A DNA stretch of 64,000 nt from Aeromicrobium chenweiae (GTDB lineage: Bacteria > Actinomycetota > Actinomycetes > Propionibacteriales > Nocardioidaceae). Positions 7,513-16,913 of this stretch are shown piece after piece (within the stretch, counting starts at the first letter, position 1; the number at the start of each line of letters is the position of its first letter). Below the pieces are notes generated by a model. That model saw only the letters and a program-made list of their open reading frames with translations. It ran no database searches and was not told the origin of the DNA. The translations under genes and the position numbers were made by a program. The stretch covers positions 1,612,001-1,676,000 of the forward strand of contig NZ_CP026952.1 of NCBI RefSeq assembly GCF_003065605.1. Direction: 5' to 3'.

Positions 7513-8973
7513 GTGACAACCTCTTCCGCGACGTTCCCCCTCGCCAACCACTTCGCCACGGAGCTCTCCGAGCTGGCCCTGCCCTGGCGGTCCGAGCCGA
7601 CGCCGGACCCGAGGCTGCTGGTGCTCAACGACCGGCTGGCCGCCGAGCTCGGCATCGATCCGGACGAGCTGCGAGGCCCCGACGGCGTCGGTCTGCTCAC
7701 CGGCACCGTGGTGCCGCCCGGCGCGACCCCGGTGGCTCAGGCGTACGCCGGCCACCAGTTCGGCGGCTACTCGCCGCGGCTCGGTGACGGACGGGCGCTG
7801 CTGATGGGAGAGCTGACCGACCAGGAGGGACGGCCGCGCGATCTCCACCTGAAGGGCTCCGGGCGCACGCCGTTCTCGCGCGGCGGCGACGGCCTGGCCG
7901 CCGTCGGTCCCATGCTGCGCGAGTACCTCATGAGCGAGGCGATGCACGCTCTCGGCGTACCGACGACCCGCGCGCTCGCCGTGGTCGCCACCGGTCGCGA
8001 CGTCCGCCGCGACACCATGCTGCCCGGCGCCGTGCTGGCCCGGGTGGCCAGCAGCCACCTGCGGGTGGGCACCTTCCAGCTCGTCGCATCGACCGGCGAC
8101 GTGGAGCTGTTGCGGCGTGTGGCAGACCATGCGATCGAGCGCCACCACCCGTCCGCTGCGTCCGCCGAGAACCCGTACCGCGCCCTGTTCGAGGCCGTCG
8201 TCGCGGCGCAGGCCGACCTGGTGGCGCGATGGATGCTCCTCGGCTTCGTCCACGGCGTCATGAACACCGACAACATGACGATCTCCGGCGAGACGATCGA
8301 CTACGGCCCGTGTGCGTTCCTGGACGCGTACGACCCCGAGGCGGTCTTCAGCTCGATCGACGTCGACGGCCGCTACGCCTACGGCAACCAGCCGGTGGTC
8401 GCGCAGTGGAACCTGGCGCGCTTCGCCGAGACCCTGCTACCACTGATCGCCGAGGACCAGGGCACCGCCGTCACGCTCGCCGTCGAGTCGCTCAACACCT
8501 TCCCGACGCGGTACGCAGCCACCTACGCAACCGGTCTTCGCGCGAAGCTCGGCCTACCTGCGACGGTGACGGACACGGACGCGACGAAGCTGGGGGAGGA
8601 GCTGCTCGCGCTGCTCCGCGCCAGCCACGTCGACTGGACCACCGCCTTCCGTGCCCTCGGCTCGGCGGCCCGCGGGGACGACGAGCCGATCCGCGGCCTC
8701 GTCATCGACCTGGCCTCCCTGGACGACTGGCTCGCCCGCTGGCGGACACTCGGTCCCGACCCGGCCGCGATGGACCGCACCAACCCCGTCTACGTCCCGC
8801 GCAACCACCTGGTGGAGGAGGCGCTGGACGCCGCGACGGCCGGCGACCTCGACCCGTTCGAGCGGCTGCTCGCCGTCGTGCAGCAACCGTTCGACGAGCG
8901 TCCAGGCCTGGAGCGCTATGCCGCTCCCGCGCCCGAGGACTTCGGGCGCTACGTCACCTACTGCGGCACCTGA
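7513..8973 (+). CDS. selO: protein adenylyltransferase SelO (YdiU/UPF0061)
   Basis: 486 residues, full length. The pseudokinase-fold signatures are clear: [65 protein letters not shown] and [13 protein letters not shown]. The family transfers AMP from ATP to Ser/Thr/Tyr of partner proteins and is linked to redox homeostasis. The protein ends in YCGT, keeping one near-terminal Cys where many homologues have Cys or selenocysteine. The GTG start lies 7 bases after TACGCT (leaderless type). Two large palindromes precede it. Confidence 0.93.
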   Translation: MTTSSATFPLANHFATELSELALPWRSEPTPDPRLLVLNDRLAAELGIDPDELRGPDGVGLLTGTVVPPGATPVAQAYAGHQFGGYSPRLGDGRALLMGELTDQEGRPRDLHLKGSGRTPFSRGGDGLAAVGPMLREYLMSEAMHALGVPTTRALAVVATGRDVRRDTMLPGAVLARVASSHLRVGTFQLVASTGDVELLRRVADHAIERHHPSAASAENPYRALFEAVVAAQADLVARWMLLGFVHGVMNTDNMTISGETIDYGPCAFLDAYDPEAVFSSIDVDGRYAYGNQPVVAQWNLARFAETLLPLIAEDQGTAVTLAVESLNTFPTRYAATYATGLRAKLGLPATVTDTDATKLGEELLALLRASHVDWTTAFRALGSAARGDDEPIRGLVIDLASLDDWLARWRTLGPDPAAMDRTNPVYVPRNHLVEEALDAATAGDLDPFERLLAVVQQPFDERPGLERYAAPAPEDFGRYVTYCGT

Positions 8974-8993
8974 GGCCTAGCGAGCAGACGTCG

Positions 8994-9272
8994 TTGACGC
9001 GGCTGAAGGGACGGACTCCAGTCCTGCGGGCCAGCTGCGCCTTCGGCCCGGCCGCCGGGCTGGCTGTGCTCGATGCCCTCGATGCAGGCGCGCTCGGCGA
9101 CTCGCCGCTGCTGCCGAGCGTGCGCGGGGACCTGCTCGAGCGGGCCGGACGGCACGAGCAAGCGAGCGCGGCATTCGCCGAGGCGGCCACGCGCACCAGG
9201 AACGAGAGCGAGCGGGCGGTCCTGCACCGCCGGGCCCAGGAGAACCGGGCGCGGCTGCACGGTCCCGGGTGA
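8994..9272 (+). pseudogene. C-terminal remnant of an ECF sigma factor (DUF6596 type)
   Basis: This frame encodes only the tail of a sigma factor: GPAAGLAVLDALDAG followed by VRGDLLERAGRHEQASAAF and EAATRTRNESERAVLHRRA, the TPR-like end of the SigI/DUF6596 group. Regions 2 and 4 are absent, and upstream the frame runs into selO. No start or ribosome site fits. It is a deletion relic. Confidence 0.7.
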
Positions 9273-9322
9273 GGGCCGTCGACGTGGAGCCGTCGGCGTA
9301 CGCGCTGCTGTACCTTCGCATC

Positions 9323-10108
9323 GTGTTCGCCCATGAAGCAGGTTCTGGTGCCCCCGTCGTCCTCCTGCACGGATTCGGCCTGGACCACCGGAGCCTGCTG
9401 CCGCTCGAGCGGACGTTCGAGCGCTCGGGGGAGTGGCGGCGGATCTACCTCGATCTCCCCGGTGCGACCCGGACGCCGGCCGACGGGATCAGCAGCTCCC
9501 AGCAGGTCGCGGACGCGGTGGTCGAGGAGGTCGTGGCGCGGGTCGGTGACGAGAAGTTCGCCGTCGTGGGCAACTCGTTCGGCGGGATGATCGCCCGGTA
9601 CGTCGCGCACGAGTTGCGCCCGCAGGTGCTGGGGCTCGCTACCGTGGCCGGCGTCTTCGTCGCCCCGCACGACGAGCGGGCCGTGCCGCCCAGGACGGTG
9701 TTGAGCGAGGATCCCGACGTCGTGCCGCTGCTGGGCTCGGCGCTCGAGCAGTACCGGGACGACGCCGTGGTGGAGTCGGCGGACGACGCCCGGGCCTTCC
9801 TGGCGCACGTCCTGCCCGGCCTCACCGGCGCCGACGAGGCCGCCCTGGAGCGCATCGCCGAGCGCTACTCGTTGGACCGCGAGCCCGAGGACGCCCACCC
9901 CGATCCGTTCCTGCAACCCACCCTGCACGTCACCGGCCGGCAGGACGACGTCGTGGGCTACGACGACGCCTGGAGCCACCTCGCCCACTACCCCCGCGCG
10001 TCGTTCGCCGTGCTGGACGCAGCCGGTCACAACATCCTCTTCGAGCAGTCCGGCCTGTGCTCAGCCCTGATCGCCGACTGGCTCGCGAGGATCCAGCACG
10101 CCTCGTGA
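9323..10108 (+). CDS. alpha/beta hydrolase
   Basis: 261 residues. It shows the oxyanion segment VVLLHGFGLDHRS, nucleophile elbow GNSFGG, an acid in TGRQDDVVG and the catalytic His in AAGHNILFEQ, so the Ser-Asp-His triad is intact. Substrate unknown. A GTG at 9269 in frame would overlap the sigma remnant; I prefer GTG 9323 because TACCTT at 9311-9316 lies exactly 6 bases before it, the leaderless pattern seen across this window, and VFAHEAGSGAPV is a natural N-terminus. It ends at a strong bidirectional terminator. Confidence 0.82.
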   Translation: MFAHEAGSGAPVVLLHGFGLDHRSLLPLERTFERSGEWRRIYLDLPGATRTPADGISSSQQVADAVVEEVVARVGDEKFAVVGNSFGGMIARYVAHELRPQVLGLATVAGVFVAPHDERAVPPRTVLSEDPDVVPLLGSALEQYRDDAVVESADDARAFLAHVLPGLTGADEAALERIAERYSLDREPEDAHPDPFLQPTLHVTGRQDDVVGYDDAWSHLAHYPRASFAVLDAAGHNILFEQSGLCSALIADWLARIQHAS

Positions 10109-10112
10109 CGCA

Positions 10113-10150
10113 CGAAGGGGCCGGGTGGACGTGTCCACCCGGCCCCTTCG
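10113..10150. terminator. bidirectional hairpin terminator
   Basis: Perfect 18-bp stem (arm CGAAGGGGCCGGGTGGAC and its complement) with a 2-base loop, between the convergent hydrolase and rhamnosidase genes. There is no T-tract, as usual in high-GC actinobacteria. Confidence 0.85.
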
Positions 10151-10158
10151 GCTCGGCG

Positions 10159-13100
10159 TCAGCGGATGCGGATGGTCACCGACTTCCGGCTGCCGTCGAT
10201 GCCCTTGACGCCGCGGTAGACGGCCTTCAGCGTGTGCTTCCCGCGCACCCGGGGACGGAAGGACGTGGTGACCTTGCCGTTCTTGAGCGTCACGGTCCGG
10301 ACCTTCTTGCCGCGGTAGTAGAACTGCACCCGGCCTCCCGGTCGCAGACCGGGGGAGGTCACCGTCGTGGTCACCTTCAGACGCTGCCCGGGGGCGAGCG
10401 TGCGGCGGTTGGCCTTCAGTGCCGTCCGGCTGGACGCCGCGCGGATCTTGCCGGTGCGAGCCGTCGTGGCCGAGCCGTTCCGGTGGCCCGACTTCGCGGC
10501 CGTCACCTTGACGCTGATCCGAGCACCCACGTCAGTCGTGCGCAGTCGGTACGTCGTCGCGGTGGCTCCGGAGATCGCGCGACCGTTGCGCATCCACTGG
10601 CGGCTGTACGTCAGACCCTTCAGGTCCCACGCACCCTTTGTCGTCCTGAGCACCCGACCGGCCTTGAGGGTGCCCTTGACGACGGGCGCCTTCTTGACCC
10701 GCGGCGCGGGTCCCGGCACCGGGGCCGGCGCCGCGGTGACGTCCACCGTCCTGACCGCACTGGTGTTGCCGGCCAGGTCGGTCGCGCGGTACGCGACGGT
10801 CTGCGCAGCCTTGGACAGGCTGACGGGCGCGGTGTACGTCGCCCACTCGCCGCCGGCCACGCGGTACTCGACCGTGTCGACGCCCGACAGGGCGTCGGTG
10901 GCGGCGAGGGACAGCTGACGGGTGTCGTCCACGACGACCTTGACCGCGGGCACGGTCGCGTCGACCTTGACCGCTGTCGACCCGATGACGCCGGTGCGGT
11001 CGCCGCTGACCGCCTGGTACTCGACGAGAGCGAGTCCCTCGTCCAGCTCGACCGGGCCGGTGTACTCGGACCAGGAACCGCCGTCGACCCGGTAGCGGAT
11101 CGTGACGTCCTCCTCGTCGTCGGCCGCGGCGGCCGTCAGGGTCATCGTCGCCCCGGCACCGTGCCAGCCGTCCTTGCCGGCCTTCGAGACGTCGGCCGTG
11201 ACGACCGCCTCGAGCGGCCCCGCGGGGACGTCCAGCACCTGCTCGTCGCCGACGTTGCCGGCGAGGTCGGTGGCGCGGTACGTGACCTGGTGGGCGGAGC
11301 CGTTCAGGGCGAACGGCTTGGCGTAGACCTGCCAGTCACCCTTGTCGACGCGGTACTCGATCGTCGACACACCGGACAGCAGGTCCTCGCCGGTGATCGT
11401 GACCGTGCGGTCCTCGTCCACCGACGCGGACGCCAGCGGCTTGGTCGTGTCGACCTTCGGCGTCAGGACGCCGATCGGACCGAGCAGGCCGTCAGAGGCG
11501 CGGGCCTGGAACTCGACCGTGCCCGAGCCCTCGGCCAGCGGCACCGCGGCGGTGTAGTCGGTCCAGGCGCCCGTGCCGACGCGGTAGCGGATGGTCGCAC
11601 CGTCCTGGCTGGACAGCGTCAGCGCCGCACCCGCTCCGTGCCAGCCGTCCTGGCCGGCCTTGGACACCTCGGCCTTCACGGCCGGACCGTCGGCGCTCGG
11701 CACCTCGATGACCCAGGCGTCGGCGATCGACGGGTCGAAGTTGCCGGCCCTGGCGTCCTTGGGGAACTCGAACTTCAGGCGCGCCTTGCCGTCGGCCGTG
11801 GCGGCCATGACCGCCGGGTCGTCGACGATGATCTGGTGCGCGAGCCAGCCGTTGCCGGTCTGGGTCCGCGGCACCTCGTACCGTCCGACGAGGACGTCGT
11901 CGGCGTACAGGTTGAACTCCTTGGTCTTGGCGCCGTCGAACGTCTCGCGCAGGCGCAGGGCGAACGCCTGGCCCTTCGGGACGACGACCTCGGCGGAGAA
12001 CCACGAGCCGGGGTACTGCGAGTGCGCGTAGCGCCGGGTCAGTCCGGCCTCCGAGCTCGTGCCGCTGGTCGACGCCGCCTGGAGGGCGTGCGCGGTCTCC
12101 GACGCGTTGTTGCCGAAGTCGACGTGGTCGACGGACGCGGCAGGCGGCGTGGTCAGCGAGGCCGCGACGCGCGCCCCCTCACGAGCGAGCTCGACGTCGT
12201 CGTCGACGAAGACCACGTCGAACGCGGTGCTCGGTGTGACGACATGACGCCGGGGCGTCACCGTCGCCGTGACCTGCACGCTCCCGCCGGCCGGGATCGT
12301 GACCGACTTGGACGCCTTCGTCGCCCAGCCGGCGCGGTCGGCGACGAGCCGGCCACTGACGGGGTGCGAGGTGGAGTTCGTGACCTCGGCCGTGATCTCG
12401 GTCGTGGTCAGTCCGTCCGGGTCGGTGAGACCACCCGCGACCACCTGCTCGATGTCGACGCCGGACACGACGGTGATCCACGGCAGCTTCTCGGTGACCG
12501 AGTACTGCTGTCCGTCGGCGCTGAAGGAGACCGTGACGGTGACGTCGCGGGCACCCATGGGGGACTTCTGGGCCACCTCGGCCTCGAGGTCCACGGACGT
12601 CGAGGAGTCACCCGACAGGCGGCCGACGGTGAACTCGTCCTTCGTGAAGCGGAGCGAGTCGCCGCTGACCTTGACGGTCACGTCGCTCACGTCGACGGGG
12701 CTGAAGTTGTCGATCGTCAGCTTGCCGGTCGCCGAGTCGCCCCGGTTGACCTGGTCCTTCGCGGTCGAGAGCGACGCCTCGACGTCGCGCTCGGGGTCCG
12801 CCTGCGGCATGACTCGGAAGTCGTAGCTGCCCGAGCCGACCGTCAGCGTCCAGCTGCCGTCGGCGTAGGTCGCCTTCCGGACGCCGGCGGCGTCTGCAGC
12901 CGGCATGCCGGCCTCCAGGATCGTCGATCCCACCTCGCCGGGCAGCACGACGGTGGCCGTGGAGCCGACGGGGACCTTGGCGGTCAGCAGCACGCTGCGG
13001 CCGCTGCGTCGCCAGTCCGACGTGACCGCGCCGTACGGGGTCTGTGTCGTCGCCTTGGCCCAGGTCATCTCTCCCGTGACCTGCGGCGCGATCGTCACCT

Positions 13101-16100
13101 CGCGGTAGCCCTTCTCCTCCGAGGGGCGGATGCCCGCCACATCGGTGTAGAACCAGTCGTCGACGGTGCCGAGGAAGTAGTGACCCAGCGAACGGGCCTC
13201 GAGGCTCCAGTGCTCCCACATCGACGTGGCGCCGTTGGCGAGCTTGTAGCCCCAGCTCGGGTACGTGGTCTGGGTCGCCAGCTTGTACGCGACGTCGCCG
13301 TGGCCGTACTTCGTCAGCACCGGCAGCAGGTACTTGGTGCCGAGGGTCCCGGTGTCCAGGTGGTAGTCCCGCTTGACCACGTCCGCCGCGAGGCGGTCCG
13401 CCACGCGCTTGGTCGTGGCGGCGTCCGGGGTCAGGCCGAACTGGAGCGCGAGGACGTTGTGGACCTGGCGGTAGCGCTTGCCGTCGTCGCCCTCGCCGCG
13501 ATAGCGATCGTCGGCGCTGTCGAAGTAGGCCTTGTTGAAGTCGGTCTTGACCGTCTGCGCGCGCTCAGCGAACCGGGACGCGTCGGCAGTCTTGCCGAGG
13601 TGGCGCGCGGTGCGCTCCATCGTCTGGAACATCATGTAGAGGTACGCGGTGCCCTCGACGCGCTGGTCCTCGCCGGGTGCGTGTCCGCCGGCCGGACTGC
13701 CCTCGGGGCTGACCCAGTCACCGAGACGGTTGCTGATGACGGTGCCGTCGGCGCGCCGGCGTCCGAACTCGAGGTCGACGTACGCCTTCATGCCGTCGTA
13801 GAGCTCGGTCATGACCTGGTCGTCGCCGCCGTACTGGTACAGCCACCACGGGATGTTGACGTACGCGGAGTGCCAGGGCTGCGACGGGCCCCACGCGCCC
13901 CAGTTGCCCGAGCTCGGCGCGATGACCATCGGGGCACCGTTCGGCTCGCGCGAGTCCTGGATGTCGGTCATCCACTTGGCGAACAGCTCGTGGACGTCGA
14001 GGTTCCTGATGAACATCTCGGTGCCGACCGCTGCGTCGCCGGTCCAGCCGTTCTTCTCGAACATCGGGGTGTCGGTGACGATGCCGTGGATGTTGTTGTA
14101 GAGCGTGTTCACGACGGCGTCATGGGTGCCGTTCATGGTCGCGCTGGAGCTCTCGAAGCTGCCCGTGCGCTCGGCATCGGTGTGCAGCAGCTTCGCGGTG
14201 AACGCGCTGAGCGGCGGCGCCTTGTCGCCGGGCCAGCCGGTGACCTCGATGTACTGGAACCCCTTGTAGGAGAACTTCGGCGTCCAGGTCTCGGGCTTGC
14301 CGGTGCCGGCGAGGATGAACTGGTCGGTCTGGAACCCGGACTGGAACCCGCCGTTGTTGTCCATGTTGACCCGGCCGTTGGCGCGGAGCTTCTCGCCGTG
14401 CGCGGCCCGGATCGTGGTGCCCGCCGGTCCGGTCACGGTGTACTCGACGACACCGGCGATGACGCGGGGGAACTTGATGACGTAGACGCCCTTGGCCGGC
14501 TCGGTCATGCTCGCGGCCGGCAGCGCCTCGGTGATCCGGATGGGCTGCTGGCGCTGGTTGACCAGCGTGCCCTTGGGCCCGGTCACCTCCCGGACGGATC
14601 GCCAGGAGGAGTCGTCGAAGCCGTCGACGTCCCAGCCGGGGATCTCAGCGGATGCGCGGTAGACCTCACCGGCGTACAGGTCGTCGAACTGGGTCGGCCC
14701 CTCGTGGAACGTCCACGAGTCGTCGGTGACGACGCGGTCGGTGCTGCCGTCGGCGTACTCGATCGCGAGGAGGCCGCGTGCCCGCGGCTCGGCGTGCCAC
14801 GGCGGCGACTCCCAGCGCCACACGTTGCCGCCGGTCATGCCGAAGAATCCGCGTCCCAGCTCCATGCCGAGGGCATTGCGGCCCTCGTGGAGCTGCTTGG
14901 TGACGTCGGTCGCCGCGTACTGGACACGGTCGTCGTAGTCGGTGAAGCCGGGCGAGAGGACGTCCTTGCTGATGGGGGCGCCGTTCAGGGAGACGTCGGC
15001 GTACCCGCCGGCAGCGACGTAGTAGGTGGCGTTGCGCACGGGCTTGTCGACCGTGAACTCCTTGCGCATCAGCGGCGCGGCGGCGGGCTTCGGGGACAGC
15101 ACGGTGTCGACCGATCCGGACAGCTGCAGCGATCCGTCCACGATGGTGCCCGCGGTGAACGGGTTGTCGCCGTCGGCGAAGTCGTGCTTGGCCAGGACGG
15201 TGCCGTCGGCGGTCCTGGTGACGGTGAGGGCGTGCAACCGGGAGCGTTCCGGCTGGCTGCCGTTGTTGTCGGACCGCAGGCCGACGAATCCACGCTGCAT
15301 CGTGCCCGCCTGGGTGACGACGCGCGAGTCGACCTGCTGGCCGTTGAGGCGGGTGACGACCGTGACGCTCGTGGCGTCCGTGCCGGCCGAGACCGTCACG
15401 CTGAGCTTGTTCGACTGCTTGGTGAGCTGGTCGACCGTCACGAAGCGGGACAGGTCGATGCCGGGGTTCTCCAGCAGGCTGTAGCCACCGCCCACACGGC
15501 GGTGGGGACGCAGGCGCGGGGTGCCGTCGGCGACCGAGACCTGCCACATGAGGGCGTCGCTGGCCGAGGGTGCCCGGACGAACGCACCGAAGGAGAAGGC
15601 GTCGATCGTGAAGTCGAAGTCGGCCGTGTAGTTGTCCCAGAGCGCGAGTGCGTCGTCAACCGGCGAGGTCGCGCCGATCCACGTGCTGTCGCCCCAGTCC
15701 TTGGCGTTCATGAGACCGGTGCGGAAGGACGACGACTTGGTCGTCTCGCCGGCCGTGGTCACGACGTCGACGGTCCAGTCGTAGCGGCTCGCCGCCTCGA
15801 GGGCCGGTCCGTCGTACGCCACGTCGAAGGAACGCTCGGAGTCGACGACCCCGCTGTCCCACACGCTCTTGTCGTCCTTCGTCACGCGGACGCGGTAGGA
15901 CTCCTGCCGCACGTCGCGCTCCGACGACTCGATCTGCCATGCGAAACGTGGTGCCTTGACGTCGATGCCGACGGGCTGGGTCTTGCGCTCCACCTTGAGG
16001 GAGTCCAGCGTGACCGCGGACGGCCCACTCGGCTCGGGGGCGGCCATGGCTGGGGACCCGGCGAACATCACGCCCAGGACCGTCACGATGACGATCAGCT

Positions 16101-16149
16101 GGGCCCTGAGGCGGGTGAGGTGACGGGGAGGTGGAGCGTGCGGCGTCAT
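10159..16149 (-). CDS. secreted multidomain alpha-L-rhamnosidase (GH78)
   Basis: 1996 residues. A signal peptide ends about residue 36 (AMA/APEP). The N-terminal half is GH78: an Ig-like entry domain, the rhamnosidase N-domain with YYVAAGGYADVSLNG, and the (alpha/alpha)6 barrel. The barrel holds TDTPMFEKNGWTGDA near 700 (acid residues Asp/Glu/Asp) and MWEHWS near 980 (second Glu). After about 1120 come a NEW3-like beta domain, a carbohydrate-binding-like domain, two duplicated modules each opening with VSKAG-DGWHGAGA (about 1500 and 1660), and two C-terminal Ig-like domains. It releases L-rhamnose from plant or microbial glycans outside the cell. ATG 16149 is preferred to an in-frame TTG 27 bases upstream that falls inside the operator. 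Confidence 0.92.
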   Translation of the reverse strand: MTPHAPPPRHLTRLRAQLIVIVTVLGVMFAGSPAMAAPEPSGPSAVTLDSLKVERKTQPVGIDVKAPRFAWQIESSERDVRQESYRVRVTKDDKSVWDSGVVDSERSFDVAYDGPALEAASRYDWTVDVVTTAGETTKSSSFRTGLMNAKDWGDSTWIGATSPVDDALALWDNYTADFDFTIDAFSFGAFVRAPSASDALMWQVSVADGTPRLRPHRRVGGGYSLLENPGIDLSRFVTVDQLTKQSNKLSVTVSAGTDATSVTVVTRLNGQQVDSRVVTQAGTMQRGFVGLRSDNNGSQPERSRLHALTVTRTADGTVLAKHDFADGDNPFTAGTIVDGSLQLSGSVDTVLSPKPAAAPLMRKEFTVDKPVRNATYYVAAGGYADVSLNGAPISKDVLSPGFTDYDDRVQYAATDVTKQLHEGRNALGMELGRGFFGMTGGNVWRWESPPWHAEPRARGLLAIEYADGSTDRVVTDDSWTFHEGPTQFDDLYAGEVYRASAEIPGWDVDGFDDSSWRSVREVTGPKGTLVNQRQQPIRITEALPAASMTEPAKGVYVIKFPRVIAGVVEYTVTGPAGTTIRAAHGEKLRANGRVNMDNNGGFQSGFQTDQFILAGTGKPETWTPKFSYKGFQYIEVTGWPGDKAPPLSAFTAKLLHTDAERTGSFESSSATMNGTHDAVVNTLYNNIHGIVTDTPMFEKNGWTGDAAVGTEMFIRNLDVHELFAKWMTDIQDSREPNGAPMVIAPSSGNWGAWGPSQPWHSAYVNIPWWLYQYGGDDQVMTELYDGMKAYVDLEFGRRRADGTVISNRLGDWVSPEGSPAGGHAPGEDQRVEGTAYLYMMFQTMERTARHLGKTADASRFAERAQTVKTDFNKAYFDSADDRYRGEGDDGKRYRQVHNVLALQFGLTPDAATTKRVADRLAADVVKRDYHLDTGTLGTKYLLPVLTKYGHGDVAYKLATQTTYPSWGYKLANGATSMWEHWSLEARSLGHYFLGTVDDWFYTDVAGIRPSEEKGYREVTIAPQVTGEMTWAKATTQTPYGAVTSDWRRSGRSVLLTAKVPVGSTATVVLPGEVGSTILEAGMPAADAAGVRKATYADGSWTLTVGSGSYDFRVMPQADPERDVEASLSTAKDQVNRGDSATGKLTIDNFSPVDVSDVTVKVSGDSLRFTKDEFTVGRLSGDSSTSVDLEAEVAQKSPMGARDVTVTVSFSADGQQYSVTEKLPWITVVSGVDIEQVVAGGLTDPDGLTTTEITAEVTNSTSHPVSGRLVADRAGWATKASKSVTIPAGGSVQVTATVTPRRHVVTPSTAFDVVFVDDDVELAREGARVAASLTTPPAASVDHVDFGNNASETAHALQAASTSGTSSEAGLTRRYAHSQYPGSWFSAEVVVPKGQAFALRLRETFDGAKTKEFNLYADDVLVGRYEVPRTQTGNGWLAHQIIVDDPAVMAATADGKARLKFEFPKDARAGNFDPSIADAWVIEVPSADGPAVKAEVSKAGQDGWHGAGAALTLSSQDGATIRYRVGTGAWTDYTAAVPLAEGSGTVEFQARASDGLLGPIGVLTPKVDTTKPLASASVDEDRTVTITGEDLLSGVSTIEYRVDKGDWQVYAKPFALNGSAHQVTYRATDLAGNVGDEQVLDVPAGPLEAVVTADVSKAGKDGWHGAGATMTLTAAAADDEEDVTIRYRVDGGSWSEYTGPVELDEGLALVEYQAVSGDRTGVIGSTAVKVDATVPAVKVVVDDTRQLSLAATDALSGVDTVEYRVAGGEWATYTAPVSLSKAAQTVAYRATDLAGNTSAVRTVDVTAAPAPVPGPAPRVKKAPVVKGTLKAGRVLRTTKGAWDLKGLTYSRQWMRNGRAISGATATTYRLRTTDVGARISVKVTAAKSGHRNGSATTARTGKIRAASSRTALKANRRTLAPGQRLKVTTTVTSPGLRPGGRVQFYYRGKKVRTVTLKNGKVTTSFRPRVRGKHTLKAVYRGVKGIDGSRKSVTIRIR

Positions 16150-16163
16150 GAAGGGACCCTGAC

Positions 16164-16175
16164 TGAATCGATTCA
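16164..16175. promoter_or_regulatory. LacI-family-type operator TGAATCGATTCA
   Basis: Perfect 12-bp palindrome with the central CG typical of LacI/GalR operators, 15 bases upstream of the rhamnosidase ATG and downstream of its -10 box (TAGCAT, complement of 16194-16199). Repression by a sugar-responsive LacI protein is the likely control; that regulator is not in the window. Confidence 0.7.
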
Positions 16176-16182
16176 ACGAGTG

Positions 16183-16194
16183 TGACGGCCGTCA
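16183..16194. promoter_or_regulatory. palindrome TGACGGCCGTCA at the rhamnosidase transcription start
   Basis: Perfect 12-bp palindrome just downstream of the -10 box and 8 bp from the LacI-type operator. It may be a second operator site. Confidence 0.4.
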
Positions 16195-16221
16195 TGCTAG
16201 CGGCGCCGACGACGGGTGCGC

Positions 16222-16237
16222 AACAAGATGTCTTGTT
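16222..16237. promoter_or_regulatory. inverted repeat AACAAGA-TG-TCTTGTT
   Basis: Seven-base perfect arms with a 2-base spacer in the divergent rhamnosidase/cyclodeaminase interval. It lies in the -35 region of the rhamnosidase promoter, so an activator or repressor site is plausible. Confidence 0.4.
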
Positions 16238-16355
16238 CCGGCCACATGGGTCCGGCAGTCGAACGGGCGCGGGCGAAGCCGGCGAAAGGCGCCAGGCGCT
16301 GAAACGGTGGCCCGAGTCGGGTTGTGGCCGGCGCGGACGGTACTAGCGTGGGCTC

Positions 16356-16913
16356 ATGGTGCGCGACGCTGACGTTGACGCCAGGACGGTCAGTGACTTC
16401 CTGGAGCGTCTCGGCGCCCGGACCCCGACCCCGGCGGGCGGCTCGGTCGCGGCGTTGTGTGCCGCCCAGGCCGCGGCGCTGGTGGCGATGGTGGCGCGCT
16501 ACTGCGATGCCCCCGCGCTGGTCGACCGCGCCGAGCGCCTCGTCGCTCAGGCCCAGCAGCTGGTGGCCGACGACGAACGCGCCTTCGCGGCGGTGGCCGC
16601 CGCGTGGGCTCGTCCCCGGGGCGCGGGGGCCGATGAGGACCGGCAGGCCGCGATCGACCAGGCCCTCCTGGGGGCGTCCGAGCCCCAGGCGCAGGTCGTG
16701 GAGACCGTGATCGAGGTGCTGGTGCTGATCGATCTGCTGCGTCCCGCCGCGAGGCCCGGCCTGCGGTCCGACCTGGTCGCGGCCGGCGAGGTGGCCCGGG
16801 CCGGGTCGGCCATCGCGCGGATGAACGTGGAGTCCAACGTCGGCGGGTTGCCGGACTCGGAGTCCCGCTCGCGACTACTGCGGCGCATGGGCGTCACGAA
16901 GGAGAGGATCTGA
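16356..16913 (+). CDS. cyclodeaminase/cyclohydrolase family protein (FTCD C-terminal type)
   Basis: 185 residues, all-helical. The N-terminal TPTPAGGSVAALCAAQAAAL is the signature of the formiminotransferase-cyclodeaminase C-terminal domain and FchA. It ends NVESNVGGLPD, also typical. Expected reaction: methenyl-THF interconversion (cyclohydrolase) or formimino-THF cyclodeamination. The next gene, starting right after its stop, is formate-THF ligase, so together they would take formate to methenyl-THF. TAGCGT at 16344-16349 is 6 bases before the ATG, indicating a leaderless transcript for the pair. Confidence 0.88.
   Translation: MVRDADVDARTVSDFLERLGARTPTPAGGSVAALCAAQAAALVAMVARYCDAPALVDRAERLVAQAQQLVADDERAFAAVAAAWARPRGAGADEDRQAAIDQALLGASEPQAQVVETVIEVLVLIDLLRPAARPGLRSDLVAAGEVARAGSAIARMNVESNVGGLPDSESRSRLLRRMGVTKERI

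Noticed and set aside
10057..16185. A 2042-codon open frame on the plus strand antisense to the rhamnosidase
   Set aside because: Its product is Arg/Gly/Val/Asp-rich without domains. It is the usual shadow frame of a high-GC gene; the minus strand has a signal peptide and full GH78 motifs.
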